Of a stretch of 64,000 bases of DNA, positions 9,575-19,975 are shown piece after piece (position 1 is the stretch's first letter; every line of letters starts with the position of its first letter). The notes beneath the pieces were generated by a model. The model made no database searches, was not told the DNA's origin, and worked only from the letters and a program-made list of their open reading frames with translations. The stretch is taken from positions 1-64,000 of the forward strand of contig NZ_JANKBZ010000006.1 of assembly GCF_024623785.1 (NCBI RefSeq), read 5' to 3'. The translations under genes were made by a program, and so were the position numbers. The DNA comes from Archangium lipolyticum (GTDB taxonomy: Bacteria; Myxococcota; Myxococcia; Myxococcales; Myxococcaceae).

Positions 9575-10357
9575 TCAGTGGAGGGTATCCGAGAGGTGGT
9601 CGAGGAAGGGGCGGCGGGAAGGGGGGGTGTGGTGCTCGTGATCGTAGAAGCACTCGGGCCCCAGGTGGGTGATCAGCTCACGCTCACGGGTGGCGGCGGT
9701 CTCGGTGCCCGCCTCGGTGGGGAGAGCATAGGGCTGGACCAGGACGAGGTCCTTTCCGAGGGACTGGCGGCAATCGGCCGGAAGGGAATCGAGACGCTCG
9801 CCGAAGAGGCGGATGAAGGGGGGTCCGAGGAAGTTCCGCCAGAAGAGGCCGGCGAGGCCTTCGTCGTACCCACGCACGGTGAATGCCTGCACATTGCTGA
9901 TGCCATCATGAACGAGTCGCTGGGTCTTCCGCTCGATGTCGTCATCCAGCGCGGCGGTGGCGAGTGGGGAACCGACGAGTCGCATGACTTCAGCCACCTG
10001 CTGCAGGTGGGCCGCACGCCAGGAGGCTTTCGTGGCGGACGTCGCGGATGTGACCCAGGTGATTCCACCCGTGTAGCGGGGATCATCGGGCTTCGATGGG
10101 AAGATGAGGAAGAAATCCCGATCCGTCCTGGCCGCGACGCACAAGGTCACTCGCTTCTCATAGAACTCCATCATCGCGCCGTAGTCGATAGCTCCATTTC
10201 CCTGGATGGGATTGTTATCCAGGAAGGCCATCCCATATCGCGCCGGTACGAACCACCGGTACTTCTCGAGAGAAAGGTGGAGGAACTCGCGTATCACCAC
10301 GCCAGAAGGAATCCCTGGGGGAAGGCAGATGCGTGTCGTCAGCGGAGGTTTACGCAT
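9575..10357 (-). CDS. Probable immunity protein for the adjacent lipoprotein toxin
   Basis: 260 residues, no signal peptide, so probably cytoplasmic. It starts 9 bp after the stop of the nuclease-like toxin, the gene order and spacing typical of toxin-immunity pairs. The C-terminal half contains EGLAGLFWRNFLGPPF, an LPADC segment, a LVLVQPYALPTEAGT strand and the His-rich GPECFYDHEHH motif. The same blocks recur in the shortened protein at 55215-55643, so they define a paralogous family in this genome. I do not recognise a named Imm family. Immunity function is inferred from position and pairing, not from a known fold. Loss of this gene would be expected to be harmful if the toxin reaches the cytoplasm. 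Confidence 0.6.
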   Translation of the reverse strand: MRKPPLTTRICLPPGIPSGVVIREFLHLSLEKYRWFVPARYGMAFLDNNPIQGNGAIDYGAMMEFYEKRVTLCVAARTDRDFFLIFPSKPDDPRYTGGITWVTSATSATKASWRAAHLQQVAEVMRLVGSPLATAALDDDIERKTQRLVHDGISNVQAFTVRGYDEGLAGLFWRNFLGPPFIRLFGERLDSLPADCRQSLGKDLVLVQPYALPTEAGTETAATRERELITHLGPECFYDHEHHTPPSRRPFLDHLSDTLH

Positions 10358-10366
10358 GGAAGTTCG

Positions 10367-12280
10367 TCAGGGATGGGGCTTGAGCGTCACTCTGCCGCTC
10401 ATCCTGAGTTCAAGCAGCATGTTCTGCAGTGGCCTGGTGAAATTCGTCTTTCCCGCTGGATGCTGGGCGGAACGGACCCACAACTCCAAGTGCCCGCCGT
10501 ACTCACGAACATACTCGAGCATGGCCTTGAGGTTGCCGGTGAACGCCAGCTCGTTGCGCGCCTTGGCTTCGACAAAGGAATAGGGTTTGCCCCAGACCAG
10601 CTCTCCGGGATTGCCACCTACCGAGTCGGGAATGAAGCCCTGGGCCTTGCCTGCGGGCGGAGGCACCATCATCGCGGTGTTCTTGGTGTAGCCGCGCATC
10701 TCGAGGATGGATTCCTCGAAGGCATTGCCAGCCGGCTTGTTGGCGAGGATGGAGCGGTAGAGTCGCTCCCATTCCGGATCCACGGCGTAGGAGAAGCGCC
10801 GGTACTTGAGCGGGTGGCGGAACTGGTAATCCACCCAGCATTGAGCCAGGTGGGCGGGAGCACCGGGCAACAAGCGTGAGCCATCCGGAAGGGTGCGCGA
10901 ACCCAGCATCGCCACCTTCTCTCCCCGGCGCAGGGCCTCGGAGGCTTCGCGCAGGGGTGTGTCGAGTCCACGAGCCACGCGGTTGAGGAACTCCAATTCT
11001 TCCTGCGTGAACGAACGGCCCGCCGAGGCCGCGCGGAGGAGGCGCTCGATTTCATGCACATCTTCGGGACCGAGGTGGGCCGCGACACGGGAGAGCACCT
11101 GCACCTCATCCAGACTCCTGCCAGTGACGAACGCCACCCGCTGTAACGCCGCATCTCCGCCCTCCTTCAGCAACCTGCCGTTGGCGAGGGGCAGCAGGAC
11201 ACCGAATAGCGAGATGAAACGCTCGGACTCGCTGAGGCGATGACCCGTGAGGCTGTAGCCGGAGAGGGCGGCTGTCAGGTCCGCGCTTTCACCCAGCAGG
11301 GGCACGAGCCCGACAGCGAGCTCCAACAACAGTTCCTCCGAGGAGTACTCGTCCACCGGCGGTGGCGTGTAGTCGAGATGGGGCGGTGCCCGTTTGCCCA
11401 GCTCGATGGCCGTGGCCAGGGCCGAGCGGCTGGCCAGCAGATAGAGGGCGACCTCCGAGGGAGAGCGGCGCAGGAAATCCGGATCCTCCGTGTGTGAGTA
11501 GGCCCAAGCGAGCGTGGCATTCACCAGCGCATGGATGGATTGCTCACGCAAGGGATGCTCCGTGAGGAGGTGACCCGGAGCGATGCGCCGAAGATGCGCG
11601 GCATGCGTCTCCATCAACCGCATGCCCCATTGCAGGTACTCCTCGAGCTTCGCCTCCACCGCCGGCCAGCGCTCCGCATCCACCTCCCGGTGTGACTCCT
11701 CACGCTCTCGGACCAAGAGCCGAGAGGGTTCGGTCGGCTCGGCGGGCGTAGTGCCCGACCGGGTGCGCGGGAGCTCAGCCGTCCTCGCCGCCCGAATGGT
11801 CGGCGCGGTAGGGGCGGAATCTTCCTCGCGCCACCCTTCCATCTCGCGCCGGAGCACCACCACCACATCTCCGCTCCAGCCCCACACCTGTCGCAGCAGC
11901 ACCGACTCCAGCAGGCGCCGGAAGTCGCCCTCCTCCACCAACCTCCCCTCGCGGCCCTGGCCCTGTTCCGCCTCGCACTCGCGAAAGGACACCCGCGTGT
12001 CATCCGCCCTCAGGCGCAGCAACAGACGAGAGCCCACTCGCCGCTGGGTCTCGGCCACCTTCCAGGCCCGGGGATGCACGGTCGCGACCGCCACTTCCAG
12101 AGCCGTCGCCTCTCGCTCTGATTCGAGAGGAACGAGAAGCCGTGGACGCCAGGAGGAACTCGTCCGCCCTCCCAGCGGCACGCCCGTGGCACAGCCACAC
12201 AGCAAGAGCAGGGAGACCAGGGCAACGAACCCGGGGCACCGCCACCTGCCGCGAGACCAGAACACAACGGACATGGACAT
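10367..12280 (-). CDS. SitA-like lipoprotein polymorphic toxin with C-terminal PD-(D/E)xK nuclease-like domain
   Basis: 637 residues. A lipoprotein signal ends in the lipobox LCGC with Cys30 as the lipidated residue. A large helical middle region contains GLVPLLGESADLTAALSGYS (about 324-343) followed by TGHRLSESERF, which resembles the pre-toxin TG domain found before toxin tips. The last 90 residues carry IPD (550-552) and FVEAK with Glu571 and Lys573, followed by LAFTGNLKAMLEYVREYGG. This is the PD-(D/E)xK spacing of restriction-endonuclease-fold toxins (Tox-REase type). In Myxococcus, SitA lipoprotein toxins move between kin by TraA/B outer-membrane exchange, and the lipobox plus nuclease tip fits that model. 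Delivery route and nuclease activity are inferred. It starts 12 bp after the ggt stop, with the immunity gene 9 bp downstream. Confidence 0.72.
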   Translation of the reverse strand: MSMSVVFWSRGRWRCPGFVALVSLLLLCGCATGVPLGGRTSSSWRPRLLVPLESEREATALEVAVATVHPRAWKVAETQRRVGSRLLLRLRADDTRVSFRECEAEQGQGREGRLVEEGDFRRLLESVLLRQVWGWSGDVVVVLRREMEGWREEDSAPTAPTIRAARTAELPRTRSGTTPAEPTEPSRLLVREREESHREVDAERWPAVEAKLEEYLQWGMRLMETHAAHLRRIAPGHLLTEHPLREQSIHALVNATLAWAYSHTEDPDFLRRSPSEVALYLLASRSALATAIELGKRAPPHLDYTPPPVDEYSSEELLLELAVGLVPLLGESADLTAALSGYSLTGHRLSESERFISLFGVLLPLANGRLLKEGGDAALQRVAFVTGRSLDEVQVLSRVAAHLGPEDVHEIERLLRAASAGRSFTQEELEFLNRVARGLDTPLREASEALRRGEKVAMLGSRTLPDGSRLLPGAPAHLAQCWVDYQFRHPLKYRRFSYAVDPEWERLYRSILANKPAGNAFEESILEMRGYTKNTAMMVPPPAGKAQGFIPDSVGGNPGELVWGKPYSFVEAKARNELAFTGNLKAMLEYVREYGGHLELWVRSAQHPAGKTNFTRPLQNMLLELRMSGRVTLKPHP

Positions 12281-12292
12281 GACGCCCCGTCC

Positions 12293-14197
12293 CTACCAGG
12301 CGATGCCGTAGTCCTCGCCGTGGTGGCTGGAACCGCCCCAGAAGGTGCCGTGCTCCCGGTCGAAGTAGATGGCGTTGATGGGGCCGGAGGTGCGTGACTC
12401 GAAGGTGAGCTCGTAGCCCATGCGCTTGAGCTCGGAGCGGACCCAGGGCGGCACCTGCTCGCTCAGCAACATCTTGCCCGGCTTGGACTCGTGCTTGCCG
12501 AACGAGTTGCGCATCTGGAAGCTGTTGATGTTGGCCGCCTCCACCGCCTCCTGCACGTTCATCCCGAACTCCACCACGTTGAGGAAGAACTGCAGCAGGT
12601 TCTGGTCCTGGCTGTCCCCGCCCTGCACGGCGAACGACAGGTAGGGCTTGCCCTCCTTGAGCGCGAGGCTCGGCGTCAGCGTGACACGAGGCCGCTTGCC
12701 GGGCTCCAGCACGTTGAAGGGGCTCTCGGCGGGCTCCAGCACGAAGCTCTGCATGCGCTGGCTCAGCCCGATGCCGGTGCGGCCCGCGATGACGGCCGGA
12801 ATCCACCCACCACTGGGCGTGATGGAGACCACCCACCCCTCCGCGTCCGCGGCCTGCACCGACGTGGTGCCCGCGTAGAAGGTGCGCTCGTAATCCCGCT
12901 CCGCCTGCGTGTTGTCCGGAACCTTCTTCTCGGGCGTCTGGCGGTTCCACTGCTCCAGCAGCGGCAGGAAGGGGTTGGACCCCTTCTGGAAGGGGTACGG
13001 ATCTCCCGGCCCGATGGACGGATCGTTCTTCTCCCAGTTGATGCGCTTCAACCGCTCCTTCGCGTAGTCCTTCGAGAGCAGTCCCTGGACGGGCTCGGCC
13101 GGCGGGAAGTACGGGTCGCCGTAGTAGAAGTCGCGATCGGCGAAGGCCAGGTTCATTGACTGGTAGAGGGCGTGGATGTAGCGGGCGCTGTTGTAGCCCA
13201 TGGACTTCAGGTCCATGTTCTCCAGGATGTTGAGCGCCTGGAGCATCGCGGGGCCCTGCACCCAGGTGGTGAGCTTGTAGACCTCGATGCCCTTGTACTC
13301 CGTCTTCACCGGCTCCTCGATGCGGACCTTCCAGTTCGCCAGGTCCTCCATGGTGAAGAGCCCGCCCTCCTCGCGCACGCCGCGCACGATCTCCTGGGCG
13401 ATGTCACCTTTGTAGAACCGGTCATGGGCCGCGAGGATGGCCTCCTTGCGGCTCTTGCCCTTCGCGCGCGCCGCCTTCTCGGCCGCCACGAGCTTCTTCA
13501 ACGTGGCCGCCAGATCCGGCTGGCGGAACAGCTCGCCGGCCACGGGGGCCTCGCGCGCCTGGCCCAGGTGGGGCAGCAGCACCTCGCGCGAGTAGCGCCA
13601 CTCCTTGATGCGCTTCTTGTTCTTCTCGAGGGAGTTCGCGGCCTGGGCCTCGATGGGGTAGCCCTCCTCGGCCATCTGGATGGCGGGGGCGAGCACGTCG
13701 GCGAGCGAGAGCTTCCCGTACTCGGCGAGCATCACCATGAGGCCACCGGGGGTGCCAGGCGTCACGGCGGCGAGCGGACCGAACTCGGGTGGGTACTGCA
13801 TGCCCCTGCTCTTGTAGAAGTCCACGGTGGCGCCCGAGGGAGCCACGCCCAGGGCGTTGATGCCCACCACCTTGCCGGTGCGCGGGTTGTAGATGAGGGC
13901 CTGGGTCTCTCCGCCCCAACCCAACGTGTCCCACATGGTGGAGGTGGCGGCGAGCATCGCGCACGCGGCGTCCACGGCGTTTCCACCCTTCTGGAACACC
14001 ATGGCGCCAGCGGTGGCGGCGAGCGGCTTGCCGGTGATGGCCACCCAGTGCCTGCCGTGGAGCACGGGCTTGGCGGTCTTCTGGGTCTCGAATCCGATGG
14101 GGTACGTCTGCTGGGCCCGCGAACCAGGGGGGAGGAACAGGGCGAAGACGAGCAGCAGGCCGGCGGCGGCCCGCCCGGAACTCCGGGCTGCGGACAT
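12293..14197 (-). CDS. ggt: Gamma-glutamyltransferase
   Basis: 634 residues with an N-terminal signal peptide (LLLVFALFLPPGSRAQ), so periplasmic. The large-subunit region begins with AVxxxKPLAATAGAMVFQKGGNAVDAA-type sequence, and the small subunit would start at the Thr of GTTSVQAADAEGWVVSITPSGG (about residue 445), the autoprocessing and nucleophilic Thr of the family. The enzyme transfers or hydrolyses gamma-glutamyl groups from glutathione and related peptides. The ATG at 14197 was preferred to one 24 bp upstream because GGAGAG lies just before it. The family usually has TTH after the nucleophile region, while this protein has TTS, so substrate preference may differ. The gene directly precedes the lipoprotein toxin. 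Confidence 0.9.
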   Translation of the reverse strand: MSAARSSGRAAAGLLLVFALFLPPGSRAQQTYPIGFETQKTAKPVLHGRHWVAITGKPLAATAGAMVFQKGGNAVDAACAMLAATSTMWDTLGWGGETQALIYNPRTGKVVGINALGVAPSGATVDFYKSRGMQYPPEFGPLAAVTPGTPGGLMVMLAEYGKLSLADVLAPAIQMAEEGYPIEAQAANSLEKNKKRIKEWRYSREVLLPHLGQAREAPVAGELFRQPDLAATLKKLVAAEKAARAKGKSRKEAILAAHDRFYKGDIAQEIVRGVREEGGLFTMEDLANWKVRIEEPVKTEYKGIEVYKLTTWVQGPAMLQALNILENMDLKSMGYNSARYIHALYQSMNLAFADRDFYYGDPYFPPAEPVQGLLSKDYAKERLKRINWEKNDPSIGPGDPYPFQKGSNPFLPLLEQWNRQTPEKKVPDNTQAERDYERTFYAGTTSVQAADAEGWVVSITPSGGWIPAVIAGRTGIGLSQRMQSFVLEPAESPFNVLEPGKRPRVTLTPSLALKEGKPYLSFAVQGGDSQDQNLLQFFLNVVEFGMNVQEAVEAANINSFQMRNSFGKHESKPGKMLLSEQVPPWVRSELKRMGYELTFESRTSGPINAIYFDREHGTFWGGSSHHGEDYGIAW

Positions 14198-14274
14198 GGT
14201 CTCTCCAAAACGAGCGCGCATGGGTGGGGGAGCCGGAGCCTAGGCCGGACGAGCCTCCACATGCCATCGAACGG

Positions 14275-14306
14275 CACGGGGCCCCGGCCTGGACCGGAGC
14301 CCCGTG
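14275..14306 (-). terminator. Hairpin downstream of the Gln-rich lipoprotein gene
   Basis: CACGGGGC at 14275-14282 pairs perfectly with GCCCCGTG at 14299-14306, with an inner CCGG/CCGG extension. It lies 27 bp after the stop of the gene ending at 14333. No T-run follows in the minus direction, so it may be a weak or factor-assisted terminator, or a processing hairpin. Confidence 0.4.
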
Positions 14307-14332
14307 AAGTAGCGCGCCCTGTTCCGGCGTTC

Positions 14333-15127
14333 CTACTCCTGCGGCTGCAACTGGCCGCCACTCGTGTCCTGGCCGCCGCTCGTGTCCTGGCTGCCGCCGA
14401 TGCCCTGCTGACCGCTGCCCGTCACATCCACGCGCAGGGCGGTCGGCTCACCGCCGACATCCTGGTACGAGGCGCGCACCTGGCTGCCTTCCAAGATGTC
14501 CGCGACCGAGCCCTGACGCCCGTTCACCATCACCTGCGTCCGCTCATTGACCTGCAAGCGGATCTGCGGCTGCCCCGGCGCACCCGAGCTGCTCAGCAGC
14601 AACTCGTCCGGGCTCGAGCTCACCACGCGGCCCGTGACCAGCTGCTGCTGGGCGATGGGCTGGGTGGCCTGCTGCTGCTGGTTCTGCGCGAGCTCCTGTT
14701 GCTGCTGGGCGGCCTGCTGCTGCGCCTGCGCCATCTGCTGCTGCTGCTGACGCTGTGCCTCGAGCGCCTGCTGCTGGGACTGCTGGACCTCCGCCTGGGC
14801 CTGCTGCGCCTGATTGCTCGCCTGCTGCTGGACCGTCTGGGCTTCCTGGGACTCCTTCTGGGCCTTGGCTTGCGCCTCCTGGAGCTCCTGGCGGGCCTGC
14901 TCGACGTCCTGGCGCGCGTCCACCGCGTCCTTCTGCTCATCGGATGCCCGCGCCTGCGCCTCCTTGGCCTGCTCCAGCGCCTGCTGCGAGCGCTCCTGTG
15001 CCGTCTCTACCTGGGCGCGTGCATCTCCCTGGAGGTCCTGCTGCTGCTGGCGATCCTGCTGCTTGCAGCCGGAGGTGAGTAGCAACGCGGCCACCCCGGC
15101 CGACAACCATCCCAAGCCCTTGTGCAT
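14333..15127 (-). CDS. Gln-rich coiled-coil lipoprotein
   Basis: 264 residues. The signal peptide ends in LLTSGC, a plausible lipobox with Cys21. Residues 22-160 are almost uninterrupted Gln/Ala/Glu-rich heptads, predicted coiled coil. A small globular C-terminal part (about 163-240) begins VTGRVVSSSPDELLL and includes strands such as QIRLQVNERTQVMVNG, similar to small OB- or SH3-like domains in envelope lipoproteins. The tail is Gly/Ser/Gln repeats (two near-identical GGQDTS units). Function is unknown. A stem-loop immediately upstream covers the ribosome binding site, so expression may be controlled at translation initiation. Confidence 0.75.
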   Translation of the reverse strand: MHKGLGWLSAGVAALLLTSGCKQQDRQQQQDLQGDARAQVETAQERSQQALEQAKEAQARASDEQKDAVDARQDVEQARQELQEAQAKAQKESQEAQTVQQQASNQAQQAQAEVQQSQQQALEAQRQQQQQMAQAQQQAAQQQQELAQNQQQQATQPIAQQQLVTGRVVSSSPDELLLSSSGAPGQPQIRLQVNERTQVMVNGRQGSVADILEGSQVRASYQDVGGEPTALRVDVTGSGQQGIGGSQDTSGGQDTSGGQLQPQE

Positions 15128-15455
15128 GACCCGCTCCTGTCGAAGGCGTGACAGGAGAAAGATGGAGCCCGCCCTCCTGTCGCCAACCCGGCCCTTGCGA
15201 GCGGATGGCTCCTCCGGTCGCCCGCACTCCAGGCGAAGAAGATCCTTGGCAAAGCAACGAAACGCGTACTCAGGGAGTCACATCGCGAACGTCACCTGAA
15301 AATTGCCGCGTCATCGAAAAGAGGCTGCTCATCGTAAGCCGTTTTGAATTGGATTAGCAACGTTGACTGTATGCCCACTCCCCACAGACGATCTGCGCCC
15401 AACGGCAGCCCTTTCCCAGGGGGGCCGCTCCATCCGCAATAGAGGTGAAGAGCGA
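15128..15455. other. Divergent intergenic region upstream of the SusC-like gene
   Basis: This 328-bp stretch separates the minus-strand lipoprotein from the plus-strand SusC-like receptor. It holds the RBS-masking hairpin next to 15127 and a third copy of the CTCCTGTC motif near 15174-15181. An AT-richer patch near 15340-15375 contains TTGAAT and TTGACT hexamers that could be -35 elements, but no convincing -10 partner was found. AGAGGTGAAG precedes the receptor ATG. I see no gene in it. Confidence 0.5.
15134..15157 (-). promoter_or_regulatory. Hairpin sequestering the ribosome binding site
   Basis: CTCCTGTC at 15134-15141 and GACAGGAG at 15150-15157 form a perfect 8-bp stem with an 8-nt loop. 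On the minus-strand transcript the 3' arm contains AGGAG, which sits 6 nt before the ATG of the lipoprotein at 15127. Folding would hide the Shine-Dalgarno sequence. What opens it is unknown. Confidence 0.5.
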
Positions 15456-18494
<3,039 letters not shown>

Positions 18495-18500
18495 AGAACC

Positions 18501-19892
18501 ATGAAGATCCGCAACATGAAGAAGATGACCAAGGTGGCCCTGGCCCTCTGCGCCACGATGGGGCTCGGCGGATGCGGCCTCGAGGTGCCGGACCTGAACC
18601 GGCCGAGCGTCGAGTCGCTCGAGGAGACCCCCACGCGCTCGGGCGTCATGGCCGCGGCGACGGGCCTGCTCGTCGACACCCGCACGGGCATGGCCACCCA
18701 GAACGGGTACGTGGCCCTGCTCGGCGTGCTCGGCCGCGAGGCGTACGTGATGGACACGGCGGATCCGCGCTACATCGGCGAGATGCTGGCCGGCAGCGGG
18801 TTGGATCCGGGCAGCCCCGCCTTCGGTGGCAGCTTCTGGACCAACCCCTACGCCAGCATCCGCGACGCCAACACGCTGCTCAACGCGTTGGACAAGGTGG
18901 CGGGCGTCACCGATGCCGAGAAGGAGGCCATCCGCGGCTTCGCCAAGACGATCCAGGCCCTGGACTTCCTGGCCGTCATCAACACCCGTGACACCAACGG
19001 CGCCGTCATCGACGTGAACCGCAAGCTCGGCGAGCCCCTGGCGCCCATCGAGCCCAAGGAGAAGGTGCTGGAGCACATCGCCGGGCTGCTGGATCAAGCC
19101 AAGGGACATCTAGCGGCCGGTGGGGAGGAGTTCCCCTTCCCGCTGAGCTCTGGGTTCGAGGACTTCTACAAGCCCGACACCAAGCCGAAGCCCATCACGG
19201 TCAAGAACTTCATCAAGGTCAACCGCGCGCTGAAGGCGCGAGTGGACGTGTACCGGCAGGATTGGCCCCAGGCGCTGATCGACCTGTCCGAGTCGTTCAT
19301 CACCGACGATCCCAAGCTGCTCGACCTGGGCGTGTACCACGCCTTCGGGACGGGCTCGGGCGACACGCAGAACCAGCTCAACGACGCCGACATCTTCGCG
19401 CACCCGTCCATCATCACGGACGCGGAGAAGCAGGCGGACGGGACGACGCCGGATGCCCGCGTGGTGGGCAAGGTGAAGAAGGCCGACAAGCCGCGCACCT
19501 GGCAGGAAGTCACGGCGGAGCATGTCTTCACGCACTACCCGACGGATACCTCGAAGCTGCCCATCATCCGCAACGAGGAGCTCCTCCTCCTGCGGGCCGA
19601 GGCCAACCTCCAGCTGAACGACCTCGAGGCCGCCCTGGATGACATCAACCTCATCCGGGTCAACTCCGGCAAGCTGGCGCCGATCACCGAGACGCTCGGC
19701 AAGGACCTCATGGTGAACGAGCTGCTCAAGCAGCGCCGCTACTCGCTGCTCTTCGAGGGCGGGCACCGGTGGATCGACATGCGCCGCTACAACAAGCTGG
19801 GCGAGCTGCCGCTCGACGTCGCGGGGCACCGCGTCCACGAGGCGTTCCCCATCCCCATCGCGGAGACGAAGGCGCGCCAGCCGCAGCCGTAG
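18501..19892 (+). CDS. SusD/RagB-family nutrient-binding lipoprotein
   Basis: 463 residues. The lipobox is LGGC followed by GLEVPDLNRPSVESL, the usual beginning of a SusD protein (Asp-Leu-Asn after the lipid Cys). The helical TPR core includes IRDANTLLNALDKV and GFAKTIQALDFLAVI, and the C-terminus has the family's LLKQRRYSLLFEGGHRWIDMRRY motif. SusD caps the SusC barrel and captures substrate. It is 6 bp from the SusC-like gene and ends before a strong terminator. At 463 residues it is slightly shorter than typical Bacteroides SusD (about 500-550). Confidence 0.92.
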   Translation: MKIRNMKKMTKVALALCATMGLGGCGLEVPDLNRPSVESLEETPTRSGVMAAATGLLVDTRTGMATQNGYVALLGVLGREAYVMDTADPRYIGEMLAGSGLDPGSPAFGGSFWTNPYASIRDANTLLNALDKVAGVTDAEKEAIRGFAKTIQALDFLAVINTRDTNGAVIDVNRKLGEPLAPIEPKEKVLEHIAGLLDQAKGHLAAGGEEFPFPLSSGFEDFYKPDTKPKPITVKNFIKVNRALKARVDVYRQDWPQALIDLSESFITDDPKLLDLGVYHAFGTGSGDTQNQLNDADIFAHPSIITDAEKQADGTTPDARVVGKVKKADKPRTWQEVTAEHVFTHYPTDTSKLPIIRNEELLLLRAEANLQLNDLEAALDDINLIRVNSGKLAPITETLGKDLMVNELLKQRRYSLLFEGGHRWIDMRRYNKLGELPLDVAGHRVHEAFPIPIAETKARQPQP

Positions 19893-19916
19893 TCCGCGGT
19901 CGACGCTCCAAACATG

Positions 19917-19949
19917 ACGGGCGGGCACCTGGTCTGGGTGCCCGCCCGT
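19917..19949. terminator. Strong bidirectional terminator after the SusD-like gene
   Basis: ACGGGCGGGCACC (19917-19929) pairs perfectly with GGTGCCCGCCCGT (19937-19949) across a 7-nt loop, followed by TGTGTTT on the plus strand. It lies between convergent stops at 19892 and 19976 and can serve both genes. Confidence 0.8.
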
Positions 19950-19975
19950 TGTGTTTCAGAGGTGCTTCTCGAGGC

